Shown here one piece after another: positions 8,463-16,403 of a DNA stretch of 36,582 bases. The translations under genes and the position numbers were made by a program. Position 1 is the stretch's first letter. Every line of letters starts with the position of its first letter. Location: the NCBI GenBank assembly GCA_012840485.1, contig DULG01000083.1, positions 1 through 36,582 of the forward strand, given 5' to 3'. The stretch is from Clostridia bacterium. Lineage in GTDB: Bacteria > Bacillota > Thermoanaerobacteria > Thermoanaerobacterales > Thermoanaerobacteraceae. The notes under the pieces were generated by a model. The model saw nothing but the letters and a program-made list of their open reading frames with translations, was not told the DNA's origin and did not search any database.

Positions 8463-9746
8463 TTAAAACCTCACTTTTATAGAATTAGCATGAGCGGTAA
8501 GCCCTTCTGAATTTGCTAAAGTGATTACATCCTCTTTTACCTCTCTCAAAGAATCTTTAGAATAATAGAGAATATTCATCTTTTTGATAAAGTCCGTCAC
8601 AGAAAGAGGCGAGAAAAACCTTGCTGTTCCACTAGTAGGAAGCACATGGTTAGGGCCAGCAAGGTAATCCCCTAAGGGTTCTGGAGAATATTCTCCCACA
8701 AAGACTGCTCCTGCATTCTTGATTCCACCAATTATTTCAAAGACATTGGAAATGTTAAGTTCTAAATGCTCTGGAGCTATGTCGTTTGCAATACCAAGTG
8801 CTTCTTGTAAATCATTTACAACAATTATCGCACCAAAATTTTTTAAAGACTTTTCAATTATTTCTTTCCTTTCAAGATATTCCATTTGCCTTTCAATTTC
8901 TATTTTTACTTGTTGCGCAACCTCCAAAGATGTTGTGACAAGTATTGAAGATGCCATTACATCATGTTCCGCCTGTGACAACAGGTCCGCCGCCACATAT
9001 TTAGGATTAGCAGTTTCGTCAGCTATAACTAAAACTTCGCTGGGGCCTGCCACCATATCAATATCCACATGTCCGTAAAGAGCTCTTTTAGCCATTGCGA
9101 CAAAAATATTTCCCGGGCCAACTATTTTATCCACCTTAGGTATTGACTCTGTACCAAAGGCCAAGGCTGCAACAGCCTGTGCGCCTCCAACTTTATATAT
9201 TTCATTTATACCTATCCTGTCTGCAGCCACCAATACGTAAGGGTTTATACCCTTTTTGCTAGCTGGTGAAACCATCACTATCCTTTCAACCCCTGCAACT
9301 TTAGCAGGTATTCCATTCATCAAAACTGAAGAAGGATATGCAGCAGTTCCCCCTGGAACATAAATGCCAACTTGAGAAAGAGGTCTTACTATCTGCCCAT
9401 AAATTATACCTTCTTTAAAATCCATCCATGTAGACTGTTTTTGCTTTTCATGAAATTCTGTTATGTTTTTGATAGCTTTGTCAATCGCCTTTAAAAATTC
9501 TCCTTCCACTTCTTTATAAGCATTTTCTATTTCCTCTTTCGTAACTTTTACAGTACTTTTGTCAAGATTTATTCCGTCAAACATGTAAGTATACTCAAAC
9601 AAAGCCTTGTCTTTTCTCTCTTTTACGTTTGAAATTATTTCTTCCACTTTTTTTGCTATTTCTTTATTCTCTAATTTACTTCTGTTGTGAAGCTTTTGTA
9701 AAATACCATTGTCAATTCCCTTTCTAAAATCAAATATCTCAATCAT
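8463..9746 (-). CDS. hisD: Histidinol dehydrogenase
   Basis: A 427-residue zinc enzyme performing the last two oxidations to histidine with NAD. Signatures include PGGTAAYPSSVLMN near residue 120, GPGNIFVA near 205, AEHDVMASS near 250, the catalytic EHLEL near 320 and GPNHVLPTSG near 360. The frame is open 27 bases further upstream, but I take the ATG at 9746 because AAGGAGG lies 6 bases before it and the next residues (MIEIFDF) match family N-termini. The hisG stop is just upstream. Confidence 0.97.
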   Translation of the reverse strand: MIEIFDFRKGIDNGILQKLHNRSKLENKEIAKKVEEIISNVKERKDKALFEYTYMFDGINLDKSTVKVTKEEIENAYKEVEGEFLKAIDKAIKNITEFHEKQKQSTWMDFKEGIIYGQIVRPLSQVGIYVPGGTAAYPSSVLMNGIPAKVAGVERIVMVSPASKKGINPYVLVAADRIGINEIYKVGGAQAVAALAFGTESIPKVDKIVGPGNIFVAMAKRALYGHVDIDMVAGPSEVLVIADETANPKYVAADLLSQAEHDVMASSILVTTSLEVAQQVKIEIERQMEYLERKEIIEKSLKNFGAIIVVNDLQEALGIANDIAPEHLELNISNVFEIIGGIKNAGAVFVGEYSPEPLGDYLAGPNHVLPTSGTARFFSPLSVTDFIKKMNILYYSKDSLREVKEDVITLANSEGLTAHANSIKVRF

Positions 9747-9747
9747 T

Positions 9748-10389
9748 TTAAACCTCCTTAAAACTTTCCACAACCTTTTTTAATTTTATAATTATCTCTT
9801 TTATTCTCTGGCTTTTAGTTTTAAGACTAGCTTTATTCACTATCAATCTCGCACTGGAAGGAAAAATTTCTTCAATGACTATAAGACCATTTTCTCTTAA
9901 AGTATTACCTGTCTCTACAATGTCTACAATTACCTCTGATAGTCCCACAATAGGAGCAAGCTCCACAGAACCATTCAGCCTAATTATTTCTACATTTTCC
10001 CCCTTTTGCCTGAAAAATTCTTCTGCAATATTTGGAAACTTTGTTGCAACTCTTTTATTAGTAAGAAAACTGACATTTGCCTCTTTAGGCCCCGCAACCA
10101 CCATTTTACAAAAACCAAATTTTAAATCTAAAACTTCATAACAATCTTTTTTTTGTTCTAAGAGAATGTCTTTTCCACAAATCCCTAAATCAGCTGCCCC
10201 GTGCTCTACATATGTAGGCACATCTATTGGCTTTACCAGCATAAACTTCATTAAATTTTTATGGTCATTAACCACAAGCTTTCGAGAAATATCTTTTAAA
10301 ATATTCTCAGCAATTCCTGCCTTTTCAAACAAAGTTATAGCACTATCCGCCATTCTACCTTTTGGCAGTGCAATAGAAATATTTTCCAT
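9748..10389 (-). CDS. hisG: ATP phosphoribosyltransferase catalytic subunit, short form
   Basis: A 213-residue short-form HisG joining ATP and PRPP, the first committed step. The N-terminal ISIALPKGRM and the PRPP-binding region IVDIVETGNTLRENGL near residue 150-170 are present. It lacks the C-terminal ACT-like regulatory domain of the roughly 300-residue long form and therefore needs HisZ, which is encoded directly upstream with a 1-base gap. Feedback inhibition by histidine is expected to act through the HisG-HisZ complex. Confidence 0.97.
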   Translation of the reverse strand: MENISIALPKGRMADSAITLFEKAGIAENILKDISRKLVVNDHKNLMKFMLVKPIDVPTYVEHGAADLGICGKDILLEQKKDCYEVLDLKFGFCKMVVAGPKEANVSFLTNKRVATKFPNIAEEFFRQKGENVEIIRLNGSVELAPIVGLSEVIVDIVETGNTLRENGLIVIEEIFPSSARLIVNKASLKTKSQRIKEIIIKLKKVVESFKEV

Positions 10390-10390
10390 A

Positions 10391-11533
10391 TTATTCCCCC
10401 ATATCTATAATTTCGTCAAAGCTATTTTCATCAACATGCTTCGCTTTTTCATAACTATACATCTCTACAATTTTTCCCTCATCTCTTAACAAAGTAGCTT
10501 TCTTGTAAGCATTACTTCTTAAGTTTTCCTTGTATTTTATTAAGACTCTCCAGGATTTATCGATAATATCTTTTTTCTGTCTTTGAAGTGCTAACATTGA
10601 CCTTTCCACACTTATAGCAAAACCTGTCGCTGGAATGTGCTCTCCAAAAATCCCCAAAAGGCCATCATACCTTCCTCCGGTACATATAGCATAACCAATT
10701 CCTTTAACAAAACACCTGAATATGATACCAGTATAATAATTAAGATTTTGCACCATTCCTAAATCAAAACTTATATACTCTTCCATACCAAAATCTTTTA
10801 ATATTCTATATACTCTTTCAAGGTAATCTATCGCTTCACCCAGTTTAGGAGTATCGTAAAGCTCTTTTGCTCTTTTAAGCACTTCTTCGCCACCAAATAA
10901 AAGAGGAAGTTCACTTAAAAACTTTGCTTTTTTGCCCCTAATTCTTTTATCATTTATGAATTCTTCTATCGCAGATTGATTTTTCTGTTGCAAAAACTCT
11001 CTTAAAAGGTTTATTTCTTCATTTTGTAACTCTAAATCTTCCACTACTCTTTTAAAAAATTCCACCTGTCCCACGTCCACTTTAAAGTCCTCTATTCCAA
11101 TACTCTTTAAAGCCTCTATCGCAACTGTTATTATCTCTGCATCAGATTCTTCATGATTTGTACCTATAAGTTCAATCCCTGCCTGAGTAAACTCTCTCAT
11201 TTTTCCTACCTGTGGGTCATCATAGCGATAGACATTAGCGACATAGCATAACTTAAGTGGGAAACTACCTTTTAACTTCGTAGAGACAATTCTAGCTATT
11301 TGAGTAGTCACATCTGGCCTTAAAGCTAATATATTTCCCTTTTTATCGAAAAATCTGTACAAATTGTTTTCATCAAACAAAACAGAAAAATTATCGCTAT
11401 ATTCAAAAGTAGGAGGCATTATCTCTTGATAGCCAAATTTTATAAAAACCTCTCTAAACTTTTCTTCTATTTTGCGCTTAACTCTATATTCTTCCGGCAA
11501 AAAATCTTGTACACCATCAGGCAAATATATCAT
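10391..11533 (-). CDS. hisZ: ATP phosphoribosyltransferase regulatory subunit
   Basis: A 380-residue HisS paralogue without tRNA-charging function. Class II synthetase motifs are recognisable: YLPDGVQDFLPEE at the start, MPPTFEYSD, ALRPDVTTQIAR, and YYTGIIFRCFV with GGRYDGLLG. The C-terminal anticodon-binding domain of HisS is missing, as expected for HisZ. Together with short HisG it forms the hetero-octameric first enzyme. I choose the ATG at 11533 over an in-frame TTG at 11548, because a GGGGTG site lies 5 bases upstream. It is first in the operon, about 57 bases from the predicted transcription start. Confidence 0.95.
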   Translation of the reverse strand: MIYLPDGVQDFLPEEYRVKRKIEEKFREVFIKFGYQEIMPPTFEYSDNFSVLFDENNLYRFFDKKGNILALRPDVTTQIARIVSTKLKGSFPLKLCYVANVYRYDDPQVGKMREFTQAGIELIGTNHEESDAEIITVAIEALKSIGIEDFKVDVGQVEFFKRVVEDLELQNEEINLLREFLQQKNQSAIEEFINDKRIRGKKAKFLSELPLLFGGEEVLKRAKELYDTPKLGEAIDYLERVYRILKDFGMEEYISFDLGMVQNLNYYTGIIFRCFVKGIGYAICTGGRYDGLLGIFGEHIPATGFAISVERSMLALQRQKKDIIDKSWRVLIKYKENLRSNAYKKATLLRDEGKIVEMYSYEKAKHVDENSFDEIIDMGE

Positions 11534-11596
11534 TAAAACACCCCACAATTTACTCTGTCTTTGTAACGTGATAAAGTAATAAACTGTACTTCTTTT

Positions 11597-11625
11597 ATTG
11601 TATCCTAATTTTCAATGTATGTCAA
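11597..11625 (-). promoter_or_regulatory. Promoter of the his operon
   Basis: Minus strand: TTGACA (11625-11620), a 17-base spacer, TACAAT (11602-11597). The predicted start is near 11590. The leader of about 57 bases is too short for a T-box and shows no histidine-codon leader peptide or terminator, so control, if any, is probably at the promoter. Confidence 0.8.
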
Positions 11626-11739
11626 GCATAGACAAATAGGCAGAAACGTACTGAATATTATCCTGCTTACCTTGTTAATCCACGCGCAAAATCAAAAAAG
11701 TGAAATTTTACATTATTTGAAGAAAACTTAAGGTTGTTG

Positions 11740-11748
11740 TGGTATAAT
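11740..11748 (+). promoter_or_regulatory. Extended -10 promoter before the Uma2 gene
   Basis: TGGTATAAT at 11740-11748 is a perfect extended -10. A TTGAAG lies upstream, but at 20 bases spacing it is too far to be a good -35. The predicted leader is about 125 bases. Confidence 0.55.
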
Positions 11749-11767
11749 TAAATGTAAAAGGAGTTAA

Positions 11768-11865
11768 ATGGTTAAATGTGAGTAATGTATTTGCTGTTAG
11801 ATGAAAAAGGTGTGAATGTTTTGGCAATTTACATAAGAGGAACAAAAGCCTTTAATCTAATTTGA
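11768..11865 (+). other. Possible pair of coupled tiny ORFs in the Uma2 leader
   Basis: AAAAGGAG at 11756-11763 precedes ATG 11768, which opens a 5-codon frame (MVKCE). Its stop overlaps the next ATG as TAATG, and that second frame runs 26 codons to 11865, just before the Uma2 ribosome site. It could be a translated leader, the remnant of an antitoxin-like gene, or chance. Nothing in the 26-residue peptide is recognisable. Confidence 0.2.
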
Positions 11866-11880
11866 AAGAAGGGGTTAAAT

Positions 11881-12453
11881 ATGCCCTTGCCAAAAGAAAA
11901 TAAAATATATACTTATGCAGATTATATAGCGTGGCCAGAAAATGAAAGAATAGAACTGATTGATGGACAAATTTACTTGATGACTTCCCCTTCAAGAACT
12001 CATCAAAGGATCTTGGGACATCTTTTCTACCAATTCTTTGATTATCTCAAAGATAAATCGTGTGAAGTATATATGGCACCTTTTGATGTAAGATTTCCTG
12101 ACGGAAATGAAAAGGACGAGAAAGATATAAAGACTGTAGTGCAGTCTGATATAGTTGTTGTGTGTGATGAATCCAAGCTTGATGAGAAGGGATGTACGGG
12201 AGCTCCTGATTTGATAATCGAAATTATTTCGCCTTCAACAGCGCAGAAAGATAAACTCCACAAGTTTAACTTGTATGAAAAGTATGGTGTAAAAGAATAT
12301 TGGATAGTGGAACCCGAAAACAAAATCCTAAGTGTGTTTATTTTACAGGATAATGAAAGATATGGACGACCCGACATATATACACAAGATAATAAAGTTA
12401 AAGTTTCTATTTTTGAAGATCTTGTGATTGATTTAAAAACAGTACTAATATGA
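11881..12453 (+). CDS. Uma2 family (DUF820) PD-(D/E)XK endonuclease-like protein
   Basis: A 190-residue protein with the Uma2/DUF820 layout. It opens with YTYADYIAWPENERIELIDG, whose Glu is usually the first acidic residue. HQRILGHLFYQF, QSDIVVVCD (the Asp near 99) and PDLIIEIISPST follow, then the K..LYEKYGVKEYWIV segment. These build a restriction-endonuclease-like core (E, D, ExK). The family is abundant in cyanobacteria and thermophiles and its biological role is not established; mobile-element or stress links are proposed. GAAGGGG lies 8 bases before the ATG. It precedes a MNT/HEPN pair, but a 144-base gap suggests a separate unit. Confidence 0.85.
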   Translation: MPLPKENKIYTYADYIAWPENERIELIDGQIYLMTSPSRTHQRILGHLFYQFFDYLKDKSCEVYMAPFDVRFPDGNEKDEKDIKTVVQSDIVVVCDESKLDEKGCTGAPDLIIEIISPSTAQKDKLHKFNLYEKYGVKEYWIVEPENKILSVFILQDNERYGRPDIYTQDNKVKVSIFEDLVIDLKTVLI

Positions 12454-12597
12454 ATAGAAACTGATACTGTAGAAAATTTTGTGTAAATTGAATTCTTTTT
12501 TTCTTTAACATTTCTTCCGGAACTAAAAATGTTACAGTCGCTACTCCTGGCAAACGTTGATGGATAAAAGAGAGAGTTTAATAAAGAGGTGTTTTTT

Positions 12598-12954
12598 ATG
12601 ATAGAAGCTACTGAATTATTGAAGTATTCCTTAGAAGATGAGCTAAAAAGAATAACAAATATTATTATTGAAAAGTGTAATCCAGAGAGGATAATACTTT
12701 TCGGGTCAATGGCTAATGGTACTGCTAAGGAATGGAGCGATATTGACTTAGTCGTGATAATGAATACGGATTTAAGATTTATAGATAGATTATTGTACCT
12801 AGCTCAGATTACTAATCCAGAGGTACCAGTAGACTTTTTAGCTTATACTCCTGAAGAAGAAAAAAAATTTATTGAAAGTGGACATTTATTTTATACGGAA
12901 GAAGTGTTGAAGAAAGGAGTTGTATTATATGACAAACGGACAAGCAGAGTATAA
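12598..12954 (+). CDS. MNT-type nucleotidyltransferase, probable antitoxin partner of HEPN protein
   Basis: A 118-residue minimal nucleotidyltransferase of the pol-beta superfamily. The active-site motif begins ILFGSMANGTAKEWSDIDL: GS plus 10 residues plus DxD, with a third acidic residue in PVDFLAY. All three acids are kept, so the enzyme should be active. In MNT/HEPN (type VII) toxin-antitoxin systems the MNT protein AMPylates and neutralises the HEPN toxin. I choose ATG 12598 rather than the in-frame GTG 9 bases earlier, since AGAGGTG is then well spaced. Its last 26 bases overlap the HEPN gene, so translation is likely coupled. Confidence 0.85.
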   Translation: MIEATELLKYSLEDELKRITNIIIEKCNPERIILFGSMANGTAKEWSDIDLVVIMNTDLRFIDRLLYLAQITNPEVPVDFLAYTPEEEKKFIESGHLFYTEEVLKKGVVLYDKRTSRV

Positions 12955-13315
12955 ACAGTGGTTAGAATACGCAGATAGTGATTATAAAGCTGCAGCAGAA
13001 TTGTTAAAAACAGATTTACATAACATTGTCTGTTTTCATGCACAACAAGCAATTGAAAAATTTTTAAAAGCTTATCTAGTACTTAACGGAATAAATCCTC
13101 CTAAAATCCATAGCATTATTCTTCTACTTAAGGTATGTATGGAACTTTCAGAAGATTTTGCAAAATTTAAAAATAACGCTAAAATAATTGATATGTTTTA
13201 CATACCGTCAAGATATCCCAATGCACCGTTGGGAAGCTTACCAGATGGAATACCTAGTAAAAATGATGCACAAAAAGCTTTTGAAATAGCTCAAAAATTA
13301 GAGATTTTGTATTAG
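12929..13315 (+). CDS. HEPN domain protein paired with MNT nucleotidyltransferase
   Basis: A 128-residue all-alpha protein with the classical HEPN helix HAQQAIEKFLKAYLV near residue 45-60, followed by PKIHSIILLL. The start at 12929 is supported by AAAGGAG at 12913-12919. It overlaps the MNT gene by 26 bases, the usual HEPN/MNT arrangement. The Rx4-6H motif of RNase-active HEPN toxins is not visible; the only obvious His residues (HNIV, HAQQ, KIHS) have no Arg at that spacing. It may therefore bind nucleotide or RNA without cutting. Pairing is seen directly; toxicity is inference. Confidence 0.82.
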   Translation: MTNGQAEYKQWLEYADSDYKAAAELLKTDLHNIVCFHAQQAIEKFLKAYLVLNGINPPKIHSIILLLKVCMELSEDFAKFKNNAKIIDMFYIPSRYPNAPLGSLPDGIPSKNDAQKAFEIAQKLEILY

Positions 13316-13360
13316 AACAAATTGATGGGTAAGATAGAAGGTCATTGTGAACAATAGTTT

Positions 13361-13387
13361 AAGGCAGAAACATACAGTTTCTGCCTT
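13361..13387. terminator. Hairpin between the convergent HEPN and DUF4340 genes
   Basis: Perfect 11-base inverted repeat AAGGCAGAAAC / GTTTCTGCCTT with a 5-base loop ATACA. It lies between two convergent stops and probably terminates both directions, although neither side has a long T tract. Confidence 0.6.
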
Positions 13388-13396
13388 ACTATGATT

Positions 13397-14299
13397 TTAC
13401 TTAATAAGTTTATCAAAAGTATCTTGCAGATTTTTTATGTCTTTCAAAGTTACATATTGTCCTATGCAATGTCCATTAATAAGCACATATTTATTTTCTG
13501 TATCTCTTTTAGCAAAGCTTATTTTCTCTACTTTGCTCTTGCCATACACATCAAAAGCAAAAGGTGTTTCTCCCTGTGAAATATTTTTCCCCTCATCTAA
13601 TCCACTAATTTGAAGTAACACTATTCCGTCTAAGAGATTGTCCACATCATCAGCTTTAATAGCTTTCCCATCAATTTGCCAGTTATCTTTTTCATCTTTT
13701 TGTATTTGATACTCTTTCCCAGCTTGGTAAAAAACTAATTTAGTTATTTCATTCTTTGGAATAGACACTACAAATTTTTCCATATATTTATATACGTAAT
13801 CATTTGTCAGAAAGAAATTCTCTAAAGAAGAAGCATTGACTCTGTAAATTTTACCTCCATCAGTTTCTATATAATAACCCTCTTGGTAATTTTCTTTTAC
13901 AGGAGATTTATTTCCTATAAAAAGTGAATAGCTTTTTCCATTTTTCAAAGATACTTTTATAGCATAAGAAGGTTTGTCAAGACCATAAGTGGATAAATCA
14001 CCTTCTAACGTTCTATCAAAAGTGAGAGATGCCAAGCTGTCTAATAATTCATCAACATAAATGCTGTCTGCTTTGTAATCAATAGGTTCTTTTATAAACC
14101 ATGTATCGCCTTCTTTTTTAAAATCAATTAAAGTTTTCCCTTCTTTTTCTATTTTTAAAGAATTTACATCGTTATTTTTGAAAGTAAAAATTTTGTTATC
14201 CTCTTTAACAGGTCTATTGGTTTTACTTTCATAAAAATAATAGCCAAAAAGAACAGCAAATACTACCAGCAAAACAATAGTGGTTTTAAAAATCTTCAT
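13397..14299 (-). CDS. DUF4340 domain protein, membrane-anchored accessory of Gld-like ABC system
   Basis: A 300-residue protein with one N-terminal membrane anchor (residues about 5-24, IVLLVVFAVLFGYYFYE) and an extracytoplasmic domain. The DUF4340 pattern is visible: repeated beta-rich units such as VNSLKIEKEG and GDTWFIKEPI, then YGLDKPSYAIKVSL around residue 105. DUF4340 proteins occur almost always behind GldG-like genes and are of unknown biochemical function. Its ATG overlaps the preceding stop as ATGA, so it belongs to the four-gene ABC operon. It is the last gene, ending at the convergent hairpin. Confidence 0.85.
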   Translation of the reverse strand: MKIFKTTIVLLVVFAVLFGYYFYESKTNRPVKEDNKIFTFKNNDVNSLKIEKEGKTLIDFKKEGDTWFIKEPIDYKADSIYVDELLDSLASLTFDRTLEGDLSTYGLDKPSYAIKVSLKNGKSYSLFIGNKSPVKENYQEGYYIETDGGKIYRVNASSLENFFLTNDYVYKYMEKFVVSIPKNEITKLVFYQAGKEYQIQKDEKDNWQIDGKAIKADDVDNLLDGIVLLQISGLDEGKNISQGETPFAFDVYGKSKVEKISFAKRDTENKYVLINGHCIGQYVTLKDIKNLQDTFDKLIK

Positions 14300-15684
14300 A
14301 ATGTCTTCCTCCTATACCACATGTATCCTCCAATTATCCACATCACCAGTGGAATAATTACAACTGTGGTATAAAAGAGTATAGCAGCTTGTTTTCCGGT
14401 TAGAAAAATCTGATTAAACTCAAGGGATTTGGGACGTATAGAAATCTGTGTTGTCTTATCCGCTAACCAGTTAGCACTGTTCATTAAAAAGTCTCTATTA
14501 GCTTCCAATGTAATTATTTTATCAGTAAACATCATGCTACTTCCAACAAGCACCATTTTCATTCCAGTTTTTGAATCAGATACGGCAACAGCTAAACTTA
14601 GCGGTCCTTTAATATCGCCATTTTCAAACTTCATGCTTTTTGAACTAAAATTTGTCTTTCCCCAAGCTTTGTCACTAGTTGAAAGCAATTGTTCTATTTT
14701 GATATTTTCAGCAAGTTTTTCAGGATAAGATATACTTCTAGACATTGGCATTACGACGTATAAATTTGATAGGTCTAATTTATTAGTTATAGTATGAAAT
14801 TTGTACCCTGGCACTGATGAAAGAGGGTCCATAAAATAATTTCTAGCAGGATCCACTACCACATCATTATCAAATTTCACACCCCAATTAGACAAAAGGT
14901 CATTTACAGATTTTTCTGTTAAAGAGCCATACTCTGCTCCCATCGCTATAATAGCTTTGCCGCCTTTATCAAAGTATTCTTTTAAGGCTTCCATTTCCCT
15001 GTCAGAAAAATCTCTTCTTGGGTTTACAATGATGAGTAAATCAGTATCTTTAGGTATTCCTCCAGCTTGTCCTATATTTAAATCCTCTACATTGTACCCT
15101 TCTCCTCTTAATGCATTTTTAAAAGTGACCAAATAGTCAATGCTGTTTAATTCATCATGCCCTTGAAGTATATAAGCGTTTAACTTTTTAGCTTGTGTTA
15201 CATCAATAATTGCCTGAGTAAACTGCTGTTCCCCATTAAAAGTAGCTGTGTTTGGTTGATTCCCAAATCCAAAAATATCATAAGAATTTACCACTTGTCT
15301 TTTTTCACTATCCCCACTTCCTGCAATAAAAAGCACCGTGTCGTAATCAGTAATACCGTATTTTTGAGCAATTGCCGGTTCTTTGTCTGGGTCTATAAAA
15401 TGAACTGTTATTCTCTTTGTGACATTTCTATATTGGTCCAGCAAGCTTTTTACCATATCTCTTGAAGTAGTCCCTTCTTTAAAGAAAGCATAGACAGTTA
15501 CATCTGTTTTTAGATTCTTCAAAACCTGCTTTGTCTGGTCAGAAAGAGTATATTGCTTGTTTTTAGTCAAATCCCACTTAATAGGCTTTTGAGTAACTAT
15601 TACATTTGCCAGTATTAAAATAGCCAGTAAAAGAATTGTCATTACAAAAGCATTAGTCCCATACTTTAGCCTTATATTGTTCAT
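14296..15684 (-). CDS. GldG-like ABC transporter auxiliary protein
   Basis: A 462-residue protein with a membrane helix near the N-terminus (about 15-35), a large outside domain, and a C-terminal helix (about 430-455) followed by basic residues. QKPIKWDLTKNKQYTLS near 40 and the central DLLIIVNPRRDFSDRE segment are typical of the GldG family (ABC-type uncharacterised transport auxiliary). In Bacteroidetes GldF-GldG with GldA supports gliding; in Firmicutes the function is unknown. ATG 15684 is chosen over an upstream TTG because AGGAGGAG lies 5 bases before it. It follows the permease gene by 11 bases. Confidence 0.85.
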   Translation of the reverse strand: MNNIRLKYGTNAFVMTILLLAILILANVIVTQKPIKWDLTKNKQYTLSDQTKQVLKNLKTDVTVYAFFKEGTTSRDMVKSLLDQYRNVTKRITVHFIDPDKEPAIAQKYGITDYDTVLFIAGSGDSEKRQVVNSYDIFGFGNQPNTATFNGEQQFTQAIIDVTQAKKLNAYILQGHDELNSIDYLVTFKNALRGEGYNVEDLNIGQAGGIPKDTDLLIIVNPRRDFSDREMEALKEYFDKGGKAIIAMGAEYGSLTEKSVNDLLSNWGVKFDNDVVVDPARNYFMDPLSSVPGYKFHTITNKLDLSNLYVVMPMSRSISYPEKLAENIKIEQLLSTSDKAWGKTNFSSKSMKFENGDIKGPLSLAVAVSDSKTGMKMVLVGSSMMFTDKIITLEANRDFLMNSANWLADKTTQISIRPKSLEFNQIFLTGKQAAILFYTTVVIIPLVMWIIGGYMWYRRKTL

Positions 15685-15695
15685 CTTTTCTCCTC

Positions 15696-16403
15696 CTAAC
15701 TCCAACGTCTTTTATCTACGACTCGTATTGTCAAGAAGATAAAAAACACAATTACACTTATGAAAAATACCGCATCACTTAAATTTACAATGCCCTTCTG
15801 GAAATTATTTAACCTGTCAAAAAAGGACAAACTTTGAAAAATAACTCTTGCCCTTCCGGTAAACACATCCCCTAGCCAGCTAATAAGCCAAAATCCAAGA
15901 ATTAAAGCAAATCCAATTATTCCAGCTATCATCTGATTTTCTGTAATGGAAGAAGCAAAAATCCCCATTGATATAAATGTGACGCCAATCAGAAAAAGTC
16001 CAATGTAGCCCGAAATTACAGGTCCCATGTCTGGAGAAGAGTATATCTTTAGATAAATTGGATACAAGAAAGTTATCACAAGTGCTACTAAATACACTAA
16101 AACAGCAGATAAAAATTTGCCAATTACAATGTCAGTGACTGTGATAGGAGAAGTCAGCAAAAGCTGGTCTGTCCCTGTTTTCATATCTTCCGCAATTAAT
16201 CTCATTGTCAAAATCGGAGCTACAAACATAAAAACAGTCACCATACTCCCTAAAACAGGACTTAAGACAGCATAATGGGTAGACAACACAAAAGTTGAAA
16301 AGAAATACCCTGAAATTAATAAATAAAATCCTACTAATACATAGGCAATTGGCGAAAAGAAATAGCCTCTAAGCTCCCTCTTTAATATTTCCAGCATTTT
16401 CAT
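15696..16403 (-). CDS. ABC-2 type permease (GldF-like)
   Basis: A 235-residue integral membrane protein with about six hydrophobic segments. The N-terminus LKRELRGYFFSPIAYVLVGFY and the loop RLIAEDMKTGTDQLLLTSP are characteristic of the GldF/NosY branch of ABC-2 permeases. It pairs with the ATPase upstream, whose gene it overlaps by 35 bases, and with the GldG-like protein downstream. The substrate is unknown. AGGAGG precedes the start by 9 bases. Confidence 0.88.
   Translation of the reverse strand: MKMLEILKRELRGYFFSPIAYVLVGFYLLISGYFFSTFVLSTHYAVLSPVLGSMVTVFMFVAPILTMRLIAEDMKTGTDQLLLTSPITVTDIVIGKFLSAVLVYLVALVITFLYPIYLKIYSSPDMGPVISGYIGLFLIGVTFISMGIFASSITENQMIAGIIGFALILGFWLISWLGDVFTGRARVIFQSLSFFDRLNNFQKGIVNLSDAVFFISVIVFFIFLTIRVVDKRRWS

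Noticed and set aside
11534..11600. T-box or histidine attenuator before hisZ
   Set aside because: The leader is only about 57 bases, with no T-box core, no terminator hairpin and no run of His codons.
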